The translations under genes and the position numbers were made by a program. From assembly GCA_965243775.1 (NCBI GenBank), contig CBDEWF010000040.1, positions 1 through 64,000 of the forward strand: DNA of 64,000 bases, given 5' to 3'. Origin of the DNA: Sansalvadorimonas sp965243775. GTDB lineage: Bacteria > Pseudomonadota > Gammaproteobacteria > Pseudomonadales > Endozoicomonadaceae. Below are positions 27,025-35,376 of this stretch, piece by piece (the first letter of the stretch is position 1; each line of letters starts with the position of its first letter). The notes beneath the pieces are model-generated. The model saw nothing but the letters and a program-made list of their open reading frames with translations. It was not told the DNA's origin and ran no database searches.

Positions 27025-28290
27025 CTACCAGCTCTTGCGCTTGATACGCTTCAGATCTTTTTCCAGTTTAGCCAGTGACATTTTTGCAGAAGCCTCCCCA
27101 CTCAGCACCTTATGAGCCGCGTTATATACGGCGCTGGAAACCTTGTTGTAGTTGGCACCGGTAGCACGGGATGGACGAGCAACAGCATTGGTGAAGGTAT
27201 CTTTTAACTGGCCCATAAACGGACTGGCCTTATTGACATCTGGATCATCATAGAGCTCAGCAATGGTTGGATTATAGGAGCCAACGATAGCCCGGCGCTT
27301 CTGTTCTTCCCTGCTGGTCAGCCACATTACCAGGTCTGCAGCAACATCAGGGTTCCTGGAGTACCTGGAAACGGCCAGCTGCCAGCCTCCCAGAGTGCCG
27401 GTCTGTTTGCCAGCTGCACCGCCCTTGGGCAGCGCCATCACACCGACCTTGCCTTTGATAGGTGAGTCATCGTTCTGACCAAGAGCCCAGGCATAGGGCC
27501 AGTTACGCATAAAGATCGCATTACCACTCTGGAAGATGCCACGGGCATCTTCTTCCATGTAGTTCAGAACACCTTCCGGAGTAATCCTGCCCACCCAGCT
27601 GGCCGCCATTTCCAAAGCCTGCACAGCATTATCATTATTAACCGTGATATCACCTTCCGGATTTACAACAGCACCACCACCGTAACTGTCAATCCACTCA
27701 AGAGCATCGCAGGTCAGACCTTCATACGCCTTGGCCTGAAAGACAAAGCCCCATAACTTGCTGTGGCCAAAGGCACGCTCAGAGTCCTGGATTTTCTGTG
27801 CCGTAGCGGTCAGCTCTTCCCAGGTTTCCGGTACCGGCTCCTGGTATTTTTCCAGTAAGTCCTTGCGATAGAACAGTAGCCCCGCATCGGTAAACCAGGG
27901 CATGGCAATCAGCTTGCCTTTATAGGTGTTGTTTTCAACGATAGGCTGGAAATGCTGGTTTTCTGCACCATTGGAATAGGGTTTCAGATCAATCAGGTGA
28001 CTACCCAGAATACCAGGCCAGATCACATCAATCTGGAAAACATCAATATCAGGAGAACCAGAGCCGAGAATCTGCTGGTAAAGTGCCAGCTGCTCTGTAG
28101 CCGATGTGGGTGGGGTTACGATACGAACGGTATGGCCGGTTTTCTTTTCCCATTCTGCCACGCCTTCCTTACAGATTTGCTGCTCTTTGCCAGCATTACC
28201 ACAGGTAATAGTGACTTCGGCTGCTGAAACATAAGCCACAAAGCTTACCGCTGCCAGTACAGAGCAAAGCAGAGTCTTGCGCAATACCAT
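27025..28290 (-). CDS. Periplasmic sugar-binding protein 1 (trehalose/maltose/sucrose type)
   Basis: Family 1 extracellular solute-binding protein of 421 residues with a signal peptide ending in the region VAYVSAAEVTITCG. Blocks such as GSPDIDVFQIDVIWPGILG, MPWFTDAGLLFYRKDLLEKY, PETWEELTATA, LEWIDSYGGG and NYMEEDARGIFQSGNAIFMR resemble ThuE/AglE-type disaccharide binders. It heads the permease genes and is probably the main binding component of this transporter. Closely related to the next gene upstream. Confidence 0.9.
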   Translation of the reverse strand: MVLRKTLLCSVLAAVSFVAYVSAAEVTITCGNAGKEQQICKEGVAEWEKKTGHTVRIVTPPTSATEQLALYQQILGSGSPDIDVFQIDVIWPGILGSHLIDLKPYSNGAENQHFQPIVENNTYKGKLIAMPWFTDAGLLFYRKDLLEKYQEPVPETWEELTATAQKIQDSERAFGHSKLWGFVFQAKAYEGLTCDALEWIDSYGGGAVVNPEGDITVNNDNAVQALEMAASWVGRITPEGVLNYMEEDARGIFQSGNAIFMRNWPYAWALGQNDDSPIKGKVGVMALPKGGAAGKQTGTLGGWQLAVSRYSRNPDVAADLVMWLTSREEQKRRAIVGSYNPTIAELYDDPDVNKASPFMGQLKDTFTNAVARPSRATGANYNKVSSAVYNAAHKVLSGEASAKMSLAKLEKDLKRIKRKSW

Positions 28291-28547
28291 TGGCTGTTGT
28301 CCCCCTCGGACATGTTTGAGTCTGGCGTCCCTTTTTCAACGGCACCAACCCAGGTGCAGCTCTTTAGTCGCCTGATTCTTATTGCCTGATTTGTCAGGTC
28401 AGTTTTCTGATTTGTTATTTTCTGATTTACCTACACTTTTCCCTACACAATCCAGGGAGTACAGGGCACAGTTTTATAAAAAACAACCAACCCTACCTGA
28501 TATTGACCCGGCTCATTTTTCGCGGTGTTTCCACTGCTCTGGATCAG

Positions 28548-29807
28548 CTACCAGCCATTACGCTTCAGCCGTACCAGCTTTTTCTCCAGACCGGCCAGGG
28601 CGGCCTCTGTATCGGTGACGCCACTCAGTGCATTATGTATGAAAGATGATACTGCCGAAGATACCTTGTTATAACTTGCACCAGTAGGGCGGGATGGCCG
28701 GGCCACTGCATGGTTAATGGAATATTTCAGATGGCCCATAAAAGGATTAACCCTCAGCACATCCGGATCACTGTAGAGCTCAATCATGGTGGGATTGGCA
28801 GAACCTTCTAAAGCCCGGCGCTTTTGTTCTTCCCTGCTGGTCAGCCACATCACCAGGCTGGCTGCCACATCGGGGTGTCTGGAGTATTTCGACACTGCCA
28901 GCTGCCATCCACCTAAAGTACTGGTTGACCGACCATCGGTTCCACCTTTGGGAATAGCCATCACTTCAACCTTGCCCTTGACCGGAGAGTCTTCTCCCTG
29001 ACTCAAGGCCCAGGCATAGGGCCAGTTGCGCATAAACACAGCATGGCCACTCTGGAATACCGCCCTGGCATCCTCTTCCATGTAATTCAAAATACCTTCC
29101 GGCGTGATCTTACCTATCCAGCTGGCCACAGTTTGTATGGCTTTAATAGCCAGGGAATTATTCACTGTCACTTCCCCGGCTTGGTTAACAAATTGTCCAC
29201 CGCCATAGCTGTATATCCATTCCAGGGCATTACATGTCAAACCTTCAGAAGCCTTGGCCTGGAAGACATAACCTCTCATTCGGCTGTTCCCGGCCGCCAT
29301 CTCTGCCTTCTGAACAGCCAGGGCTGTAGCTGCCAGTTCTTCCCAGGTTTCCGGTACGGCATGGTGATATTTATCGAGAAGATCTTTGCGGTAATACATC
29401 AGCCCAATACTGCAGAACCAGGGCATGGCTACAAGGCGATCCTTGTAGGTATTGTTTTCGATAATAGTAGACAAGTGCTGTTTTTCTTCTCCCCTGCTGA
29501 AAGGTTTCAGATCGATCAGGTGATTGCCCAATATCCCCGGCCAGATAACATCTACCAGCAAAACATCAATATCAGAGGCTCCTGCGCCAAGCATCTGCTG
29601 ATACATCGCCAGATGCTCAGATGGTGCTAAAGACGTGGTGACAACCTTCGCCTTGTGGCCAGTATTCTCTTCCCAGCGGGCTACCCCTTCCCGACAAAGC
29701 TTCTGTTCCTTACCAATGTTCCCACAGGTTACGGAAATCTCCACTGCAACTACGGCGGCAGACAGTAACCATACGACGAGTGCAGAACACAACCGTACTG
29801 TGAACAC
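28548..29807 (-). CDS. Periplasmic sugar-binding protein 2, tandem paralogue
   Basis: A 419-residue protein with its own signal peptide (LCSALVVWLLSAAVVAVE) and the same blocks as its neighbour: IDVLLVDVIWPGILG, MPWFCSIGLMYYRKDLLDKY, LEWIYSYGGG, NYMEEDARAVFQSG, and a matching C-terminus (LKRNGW versus IKRKSW). The two arose by tandem duplication. Differences at aromatic and pocket-like positions (FCSIGL for FTDAGL, WIYS for WIDS) could widen the range of sugars delivered to one permease. The 257-base gap to the next gene has T-rich repeats of CTGATTT but no clear terminator. Confidence 0.88.
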   Translation of the reverse strand: MFTVRLCSALVVWLLSAAVVAVEISVTCGNIGKEQKLCREGVARWEENTGHKAKVVTTSLAPSEHLAMYQQMLGAGASDIDVLLVDVIWPGILGNHLIDLKPFSRGEEKQHLSTIIENNTYKDRLVAMPWFCSIGLMYYRKDLLDKYHHAVPETWEELAATALAVQKAEMAAGNSRMRGYVFQAKASEGLTCNALEWIYSYGGGQFVNQAGEVTVNNSLAIKAIQTVASWIGKITPEGILNYMEEDARAVFQSGHAVFMRNWPYAWALSQGEDSPVKGKVEVMAIPKGGTDGRSTSTLGGWQLAVSKYSRHPDVAASLVMWLTSREEQKRRALEGSANPTMIELYSDPDVLRVNPFMGHLKYSINHAVARPSRPTGASYNKVSSAVSSFIHNALSGVTDTEAALAGLEKKLVRLKRNGW

Positions 29808-29889
29808 AGCCTTTCTCCACAGATAGCCCTGGCAGGCAGTTTAGACCAGAAGTTAGTACACTCTCATTTCTCAACAAAACCCTACAAAC

Positions 29890-29953
29890 AATCCCCCTCG
29901 TAATCTCCCCCTGCAATCTTCCCATGCAATCTTCCCATGCAATCTCCTCCTAT
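29890..29953 (+). repeat. Imperfect 13-bp tandem repeats
   Basis: About four units of AATCTTCCCATGC and variants (AATCTCCCCCTGC, AATCCCCCTCGT) lie between the divergent binding-protein and symporter genes. Two units at 29915-29940 are identical. Possible promoter-spacing variation; no known binding site recognised. Confidence 0.55.
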
Positions 29954-29985
29954 ACTCCCATGGATATCTATTCGAGGATTCCATC

Positions 29986-31296
29986 ATGGGCTGGAGTAAC
30001 CTGTCACTGACAACCAAAGTTGTGACCGGAATGGTTCTCGGTATTCTGGTTGGCCTGTTTATTCGTACTGCTTTTCCAGAAAGTATCTTTGTCGAAACCT
30101 ATATCACTGAGGGGCTGTTCCAGATTATTGGGCAGATCTTTGTTATCTCCCTGAAGATGCTGGTCGTACCGCTGATTTTTGTCTCCCTGGTATGCGGCAC
30201 CTGTACCCTGAATGATGCCTCCACTCTGGGACGTCTGGGGATTAAAACCATTATTCTTTACCTAGTAACAACCTGTATTGCAATCTCCATGGCGATAGGA
30301 GCAGCCTTGATCGTCGAACCGGGAATGGGGGCCAATCTTGAGGGTGCTGCAGGTTTTACTCCTCAGGAAGCCCCACCCCTGAAAAGCGTCCTGATCAATC
30401 TTTTCCCCAGCAATCCGGTTGCCTCCATGGCTAAAGGCAATGCCCTGCAGATTATTGTCTTTGCCCTGCTGTTTGGCATTTCCATTGCCGCATCCGGCAA
30501 ACCTGGCAAACTGCTCGCAGATGTCTTTATCAGTCTGAATGAAGTGATTATGAAAATGGTCACCCTGTTGATGAACCTGGCACCATATGGTGTTTTTGCC
30601 CTGATGGCACGGCTATTCAGTACCATTGAGTTCAGTGCCATTCTCAACTTGGTAAAGTACTTCTTCCTGCTGTTAAGCATACTGGTTCTGCACGTCTGTA
30701 TTACCTATTTCTTTCTGCTCCGGTTCCTTGCCCGGGTCAGCCCCCTGGCCTTTATGCGTAAAATGGAAGATGCCCTGCTGTTCGCCTTCAGCACCTCTTC
30801 CAGCAGTGCCACCATTCCCGTCACTCTGGAGACAGTTAATCGCCGCTGTGGTGTCAGTAACAGAGTTTCGTCGTTTACTATTCCCCTGGGAGCCACGGTC
30901 AATATGGATGGAACCGCCATGATGCAGGGGGTAGCCACTGTCTTTATCTCCCAGGCTTTCTCTATAGATCTGACTCTGGGTGATTACCTGTCTGTGATTG
31001 TGACAGCAACTCTGGCCTCAATTGGTACAGCCGGAGTACCTGGTGTTGGGCTGATTATGCTGGCAATGGTTCTGCAGCAGGTTGGTCTGCCGGTTGAAGG
31101 CATCGCACTGATCATGGGAGTGGACCGCCTGCTTGATATGGTGCGTACGGCAGTCAATGTAACTGGTGACTGCGCTGTGACCTGTGTTGTTGCACGGAGC
31201 GAGGGTGAGCTGGATCAGGCAGTGTTCGATGATATCCATGCCGGAGAGAAGGAGGAAACCATAGACTTCCACCATATAACGGATAATGTCAGCTGA
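29986..31296 (+). CDS. Dicarboxylate/amino acid:cation symporter (SDF family)
   Basis: Inner-membrane secondary transporter of 436 residues coupling uptake of an acidic amino acid, C4-dicarboxylate or neutral amino acid to Na+ or H+. Signature motifs: serine-rich hairpin FSTSSSSATIPVT (HP1) and NMDGTAMMQG in helix 7, then SIGTAGVPGVGL (HP2) and DRLLDMVRTAVNVTGD (helix 8). These place it firmly in the GltP/GltPh fold. The substrate is not determinable. GAGGA seven bases before ATG 29986 supports the start. Confidence 0.92.
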   Translation: MGWSNLSLTTKVVTGMVLGILVGLFIRTAFPESIFVETYITEGLFQIIGQIFVISLKMLVVPLIFVSLVCGTCTLNDASTLGRLGIKTIILYLVTTCIAISMAIGAALIVEPGMGANLEGAAGFTPQEAPPLKSVLINLFPSNPVASMAKGNALQIIVFALLFGISIAASGKPGKLLADVFISLNEVIMKMVTLLMNLAPYGVFALMARLFSTIEFSAILNLVKYFFLLLSILVLHVCITYFFLLRFLARVSPLAFMRKMEDALLFAFSTSSSSATIPVTLETVNRRCGVSNRVSSFTIPLGATVNMDGTAMMQGVATVFISQAFSIDLTLGDYLSVIVTATLASIGTAGVPGVGLIMLAMVLQQVGLPVEGIALIMGVDRLLDMVRTAVNVTGDCAVTCVVARSEGELDQAVFDDIHAGEKEETIDFHHITDNVS

Positions 31297-31357
31297 ATAG
31301 AAGAAAATAATTTAGAAACTGCCTGAAAAGTCTGTGCGTATCCAGGCTTGGGGAAAG

Positions 31358-31469
31358 GTAACTGCTCATATTTCACTGGCAGACCAACCATCGACTCGGC
31401 TACAGCCCAGTGATAGCGAGGAGCTGTATAAAAAACAGACAATTTTGCCAGTAAAATATGAGCAGTTAC
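31358..31469. mobile_element. MITE with 24-bp inverted repeats and 8-bp target duplication
   Basis: A 112-base non-coding element. Terminal repeats begin GTAACTGCTCATATTT and match at 23 of 24 positions. It is flanked by a perfect direct repeat GGGGAAAG (31350-31357 and 31470-31477). Ends starting GTAA with 8-base duplications are typical of IS66-family elements, so it may be an IS66-derived MITE; that link is inference. Confidence 0.8.
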
Positions 31470-31526
31470 GGGGAAAGCTCTCCTAAGATTACTTCAATTT
31501 TATTTATATTTACCGTTCAATCTGTA

Positions 31527-32118
31527 TGTTTAATAATCCATTTACTATTTTTCAATAACAAAAATGTTAGATGCATCAATTTCAATATGCCTACAATATG
31601 ATTTAAACAAACCTGTATTTTCGATTTTATTGTAAATGTTGTTTTGAGAAAGCTTTAACGCTAAGCTCTTTATCATTTTTTCCACTTTGATATACACCTT
31701 CCATTTTTTCTCCTTTCTCTAAACATTCAATAAGAGTAACGGTCTTCTTTTCTGAATCTTTCAGAACTTCAGATATTTCTTCTGAACTATAAAAATCAAT
31801 AATAGTTGGATCATACCAAATTGTTTAATAATCCATTTACTATTTTTCAATAACAAAAATGTTAGATGCATCAATTTCAATATGCCTACAATATGATTTA
31901 AACAAACCTGTATTTTCGATTTTATTGTAAATGTTGTTTTGAGAAAGCTTTAACGCTAAGCTCTTTATCATTTTTTCCACTTTGATATACACCTTCCATT
32001 TTTTCTCCTTTCTCTAAACATTCAATAAGAGTAACGGTCTTCTTTTCTGAATCTTTCAGAACTTCAGATATTTCTTCTGAACTATAAAAATCAATAATAG
32101 TTGGATCATACCAAATTG
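31527..32118. repeat. 295-bp tandem duplication at the 3' end of the Fic-like gene
   Basis: Bases 31528-31822 and 31823-32117 appear identical by eye over the segments compared (for example AATAATCCATTTACTATTTT and AATATGCCTACAATATG in both). The inner copy holds the last 65 or so codons of the gene at 31922-33061; the outer copy is a free-standing duplicate of that 3' end plus its downstream sequence. Near-identity implies a recent event. Confidence 0.9.
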
Positions 32119-33061
32119 CTGGACAAAAGCCATAGAACATAAGAAGTGAATCCATCAGAGCCCGAACAATTCGAGGGTGTATTTGATGAATTTTATAAGA
32201 GACACAGGAAATAAACTTAATTAAATCTTCTTTATTATTAATACATTCTATTTTTTCTTGTGCATCTGATAAAATTTCATCAATGGCTGCTTCAACTAAC
32301 TTATGATTCACAGGCCGGAAATTTACCGTGCACTTTGGATTTTTAATATAACCATCAAGCTTATCCGCATCAGGATAATCTTTTCTTACTATTTTTCTCG
32401 AAACTGGACTACTTGAAGTATAGGTATCCACTTGAAATATTTTTTCACTTTCTGGAGATATAGTCTTATAAAAACTTTGTGCTTCAAGCAAACCTCTTCG
32501 GGTATAATTAGTACATACTTTGAAATAAATCATTTTTTTCCTGAATTTTCCTGCACTCTGAAGTCTTTTCAATCTTCCTTTTTTTCGTTTGTCCATTGTT
32601 ATATCTTCAAATAATACTTTATGCAGCTCTTTGAGATATTGTTTAGTCAAGAATACTCTAGGATCCTTACACACCTGTAAAACACATACGATTTTTTCAT
32701 AAACTCGAGCACCACCTTTTATGCACCCTGGTTCTCTCGCCTCAAAACGGGCTGCTCCTTTTTCTTTTTTTAATAACTTGCCATCAACAATAAATCTATA
32801 TCGTTCATCAACAGGCATTCTTTTAAAATATGAAATACCTTTCTTTGGATTTCCCTTTAAAGATCTAGCAGACCTGCTTTGCAAACATCTATCACGAACA
32901 ACTTTATTTTGCTGTCGCAAAGATCTTCTCACAGTAGTAGAGGCAAAATGAGACTTTTCACGCTTTACTTTTTTAGTTGAAAACTTCCCTGATTTATCAC
33001 TACTTGATGGGAAACGACGTTTTCTCCTGCTTATGTTTGCTTTTAGGCTTATTGACTCCAT
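31922..33061 (-). CDS. Fic-like protein lacking the catalytic loop
   Basis: A 379-residue, AT-rich gene unlike its neighbours. The first 100 residues are very basic (SRRKRRFP, KKVKREK, RRSLRQQNK), possibly nucleic-acid-binding or nuclear-targeting. Near residues 275-325 the sequence VSYKIHQIHPRIVRALMDSL, then LMFYGFCPAIW, resembles the core of Fic/DOC AMP-transferases, where the loop reads IHPFxxGNGRxxR and is followed by LL..GYPP. Here FxxGNG is missing and HP joins directly to RIVR, as if six residues were removed. If the homology is right it should not transfer AMP. This is a motif reading only; a profile search would decide. Its 3' end is tandemly duplicated. Confidence 0.5.
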   Translation of the reverse strand: MESISLKANISRRKRRFPSSSDKSGKFSTKKVKREKSHFASTTVRRSLRQQNKVVRDRCLQSRSARSLKGNPKKGISYFKRMPVDERYRFIVDGKLLKKEKGAARFEAREPGCIKGGARVYEKIVCVLQVCKDPRVFLTKQYLKELHKVLFEDITMDKRKKGRLKRLQSAGKFRKKMIYFKVCTNYTRRGLLEAQSFYKTISPESEKIFQVDTYTSSSPVSRKIVRKDYPDADKLDGYIKNPKCTVNFRPVNHKLVEAAIDEILSDAQEKIECINNKEDLIKFISCVSYKIHQIHPRIVRALMDSLLMFYGFCPAIWYDPTIIDFYSSEEISEVLKDSEKKTVTLIECLEKGEKMEGVYQSGKNDKELSVKAFSKQHLQ

Positions 33062-33361
33062 AATTTGACCTTTTATTCAGGCAGAATCAGGGAAACCAGA
33101 CATTCACATATGAGTTTCTTCTTTGAGCCAGTTTTCTTCTTTATAGTTCTGTATATATGACACTTTCGTTACCTTTACCGACAAGATTTCATAACATCTA
33201 GGCAATGAATGATAACTTTCTCTCATTTAACAGCAGCAATAATAAAACATATGGTGAAACAGCTACTCATGAGGCAGATCCTTTAAGTCTCTTTTAATAT
33301 CAGCTTGCATCCAAAGCCAATTAGCTATTCTAAAAATAAATAACTCAAGCGATGAACTACT
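33062..33361. other. AT-rich divergent intergenic region
   Basis: Separates the Fic-like gene and the CVNH-like gene, which point away from each other. It presumably carries both promoters; I see no repeat, RNA or convincing hexamer pair. Confidence 0.4.
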
Positions 33362-34198
33362 ATGGTCAAGTCAACCCTTCCAATACTGTTACTGCTTCTA
33401 TTTTCCTTAAACACTACGGCAGCCCCCCTTGGGGGGAACCCACCCTCTTCTATGCCTGGCGGTGACTATCAGAATGTCTGTAAAAAGTGCTCATATGATT
33501 CGAAGACTGGCATTTTAGCCTGCCATTGCCCTGATCATAATGGTCAGCGCCATCTGGCTACGCTTGACCTGTCCACATGTACAACACGCCGGGTAGAACT
33601 CAAAATGGGTTATCTGTTCTGCAATAACATCAGCAAAGATCTTGAGAAAAAGAGTGTAAAAAAACCTGATCAGCTAAGTGAGCGGATTGTGAAACCAGAG
33701 TCATTGGAAGAAGGGGGTCGCGAGGCTGTCAAATCATCTGGTGGAGATTATCAAAACTACTGCAACAACTGCTCGGAGATAAATGGCCGCCTTGAATGTG
33801 ATTGCTGGGTTTCTCTTGGCTGGACCAAGACCCTGAGCAAAACATCCATTTCACTTGATCGTTGCCCTAAAAGTGACATTACATACGCCAAGGGAAGCCT
33901 GATCTGCCAAAAACACCTTAGCAACATCCTGAATAATAATAGCTGTAAGAACTGTCGGGTTCAGGGAAATCAGCTTAAATGTATATGCCCAAAAACCCCC
34001 TGCCAATGGAGTCAGGAAGATCTGAACAAAGGCTTGAATGAAGTACCCGCTCAATTGGCAACAGCCAGGTTCTGCACCAAAACCATCAACAACTGTAATG
34101 GTGTTCTGAGATGTGGTCGATGCGGCAGCTTTGATTATCAGGATGAGCACTTTAGACCCCATGAAGGCACAAGTGTCAGGCCTGACTGTCTTCATTAA
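33362..34198 (+). CDS. Secreted protein with cyanovirin-N-like (CVNH) modules
   Basis: A 278-residue protein with a signal peptide (MVKSTLPILLLLLFSLNTTA). Two modules follow the CVNH pattern GxYxxxCxxC...LxCxC...LDLxxC...GxLxC: GGDYQNVCKKCSYDSKTG with LACHCPD, ATLDLSTC and GYLFC (about 33-86); and GGDYQNYCNNCSEINGR with LECDCWV, TSISLDRC and GSLIC (about 127-181). A third partial unit begins SCKNCRVQGNQLKCICP. Cyanovirin-type domains are mannose-binding lectins held by disulfides, found in fungi, plants and a few bacteria. A secreted sugar-binding protein beside a capsule locus could bind host or self glycans; carbohydrate binding is inferred. A short linker rich in K, E and S joins the modules. 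Confidence 0.65.
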   Translation: MVKSTLPILLLLLFSLNTTAAPLGGNPPSSMPGGDYQNVCKKCSYDSKTGILACHCPDHNGQRHLATLDLSTCTTRRVELKMGYLFCNNISKDLEKKSVKKPDQLSERIVKPESLEEGGREAVKSSGGDYQNYCNNCSEINGRLECDCWVSLGWTKTLSKTSISLDRCPKSDITYAKGSLICQKHLSNILNNNSCKNCRVQGNQLKCICPKTPCQWSQEDLNKGLNEVPAQLATARFCTKTINNCNGVLRCGRCGSFDYQDEHFRPHEGTSVRPDCLH

Positions 34199-34227
34199 CC
34201 CGGTTCGCATTCAGCAACCAACCTTCG

Positions 34228-34373
34228 GGCTCTGTTAACACTACATGTTGGTAGTACTTCCGTGCACCCTGTATAGCTTGGCATTCGGGCTTCATAGAAA
34301 ATTTGGTTACTTCCTCTATTCAGCGTAATCACTAACTTTGAGAAATAAACCAACATCTATTGTTAACAGAGCC
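34228..34373. mobile_element. MITE with 25-bp inverted repeats and 8-bp target duplication
   Basis: A 146-base non-coding element. Its ends read GGCTCTGTTAACA then TACATGTTGGT, matching the opposite end at 23 of 25 positions. A perfect direct repeat AACCTTCG flanks it (34220-34227 and 34374-34381). No frame inside. Parent family not identified; the end sequence differs from the MITE at 31358. Confidence 0.82.
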
Positions 34374-34432
34374 AACCTTCGGCTTTTCGAGCACGCTCAA
34401 GGAACTTCTATCAATAGCCCTTGCACCGGTTA

Positions 34433-35275
34433 TCAACATTTCCGATACTTTTTTCCCTTCCCTAAGTGTGCCACCAATACACTGCTTAGCTCTTTTAAAG
34501 TCAGACCCGGGCTGTCTTTCAGGCAGGCCTGCAGCCAATTACTATGGACCAGTTTGACCATTACTGGCATAGCTGACAGTCCAAGGTTGCGGGCAATTGC
34601 AGTACGGTGGTATCCACCCCGGTAGCGCCAGATTTCTCCCTGGGGGCCAATAGCCACCCCCACTTCCTGTTCTCCCCATTCAAGCCGCCAGGTTCTGCCA
34701 AGGCCTTCCCTGCTCTTCAACATTAATTGTGCACGGGGTTGATAACCATAACGGTCGATACTATCGGCCAAACGCACATACCGCTCGAAATAGCGATCAA
34801 TCTGAGCTGAATCTGAAAAGTGAACATTGTTATGACCAAACGCTCCAGAATCTTGTAACCGCTGGCAGAGCCTCTGGTAACTTCGGGTTTTTCGCCAGTC
34901 CATCTCACAGGCAAACAGCTCGTCAACCTCACTGTTCAACTGGCTATCGCGAACCGGACTCAGGCGATTATTGATATTGCCTGAACAGATAAACTGATCT
35001 CTAAAATCGTATTCTACACGCCCTGCAGAAGTGTAATTGACTGCTGCCAGACGCATTTGCAGTTGTTGAGGAGATACCAATCCGGTTAAAGAACTTCCCT
35101 GTCTAGTTAACACCAAAGAAGCCGGAATAGTTAACTTCTGATTCTGTTTCCATTGCCGGAATTTATGTTCAGTGACAACCTGTCCCAGCTTCGGGCAGGC
35201 TCCAACTGTCCGCCAGGCCTGACGGAGGATTTTATTGTGCAGAGATACAGGCCAGCGGCCTCCCTTTTCAGTCAT
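34433..35275 (-). CDS. Conserved-looking protein of unknown function
   Basis: About 280 residues from MTEKGGRWPVSL; an in-frame GTG 21 bases upstream is an alternative start. Near the C-terminus, GEIWRYRGGYHRTAIARNLG followed by LSAMPVMVKLVH recalls the ParB/sulfiredoxin-type pattern GxHRxxxAxxLGxxxxPV, but the rest does not fit that family. Arg- and Gln-rich, no signal peptide. It lies downstream of pagL beyond a strong terminator and may be the last gene of the capsule cluster or independently expressed. Confidence 0.7.
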   Translation of the reverse strand: MTEKGGRWPVSLHNKILRQAWRTVGACPKLGQVVTEHKFRQWKQNQKLTIPASLVLTRQGSSLTGLVSPQQLQMRLAAVNYTSAGRVEYDFRDQFICSGNINNRLSPVRDSQLNSEVDELFACEMDWRKTRSYQRLCQRLQDSGAFGHNNVHFSDSAQIDRYFERYVRLADSIDRYGYQPRAQLMLKSREGLGRTWRLEWGEQEVGVAIGPQGEIWRYRGGYHRTAIARNLGLSAMPVMVKLVHSNWLQACLKDSPGLTLKELSSVLVAHLGKGKKYRKC

Positions 35276-35320
35276 CTTTGAAAACACAGATACCACGACA
35301 CATAAAGGGGAAGAGAGAAT

Positions 35321-35354
35321 AAAAAAAGAGCCTGACAGTCAAACCATCAGGCTC
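35321..35354 (-). terminator. Rho-independent terminator after pagL
   Basis: On the minus strand, GAGCCTGA and TCAGGCTC form a perfect 8-bp stem with an 11-base loop, followed by a run of seven T (35327-35321). It lies just past the pagL stop codon. Confidence 0.88.
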
Positions 35355-35376
35355 TTAACAGATCACACAAGAGAGA

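Noticed and set aside
34433..35275. ParB-type nuclease or partition protein
   Set aside because: Only the short GYHRTAIARNLG stretch fits; the rest lacks ParB box and helix-turn-helix features.
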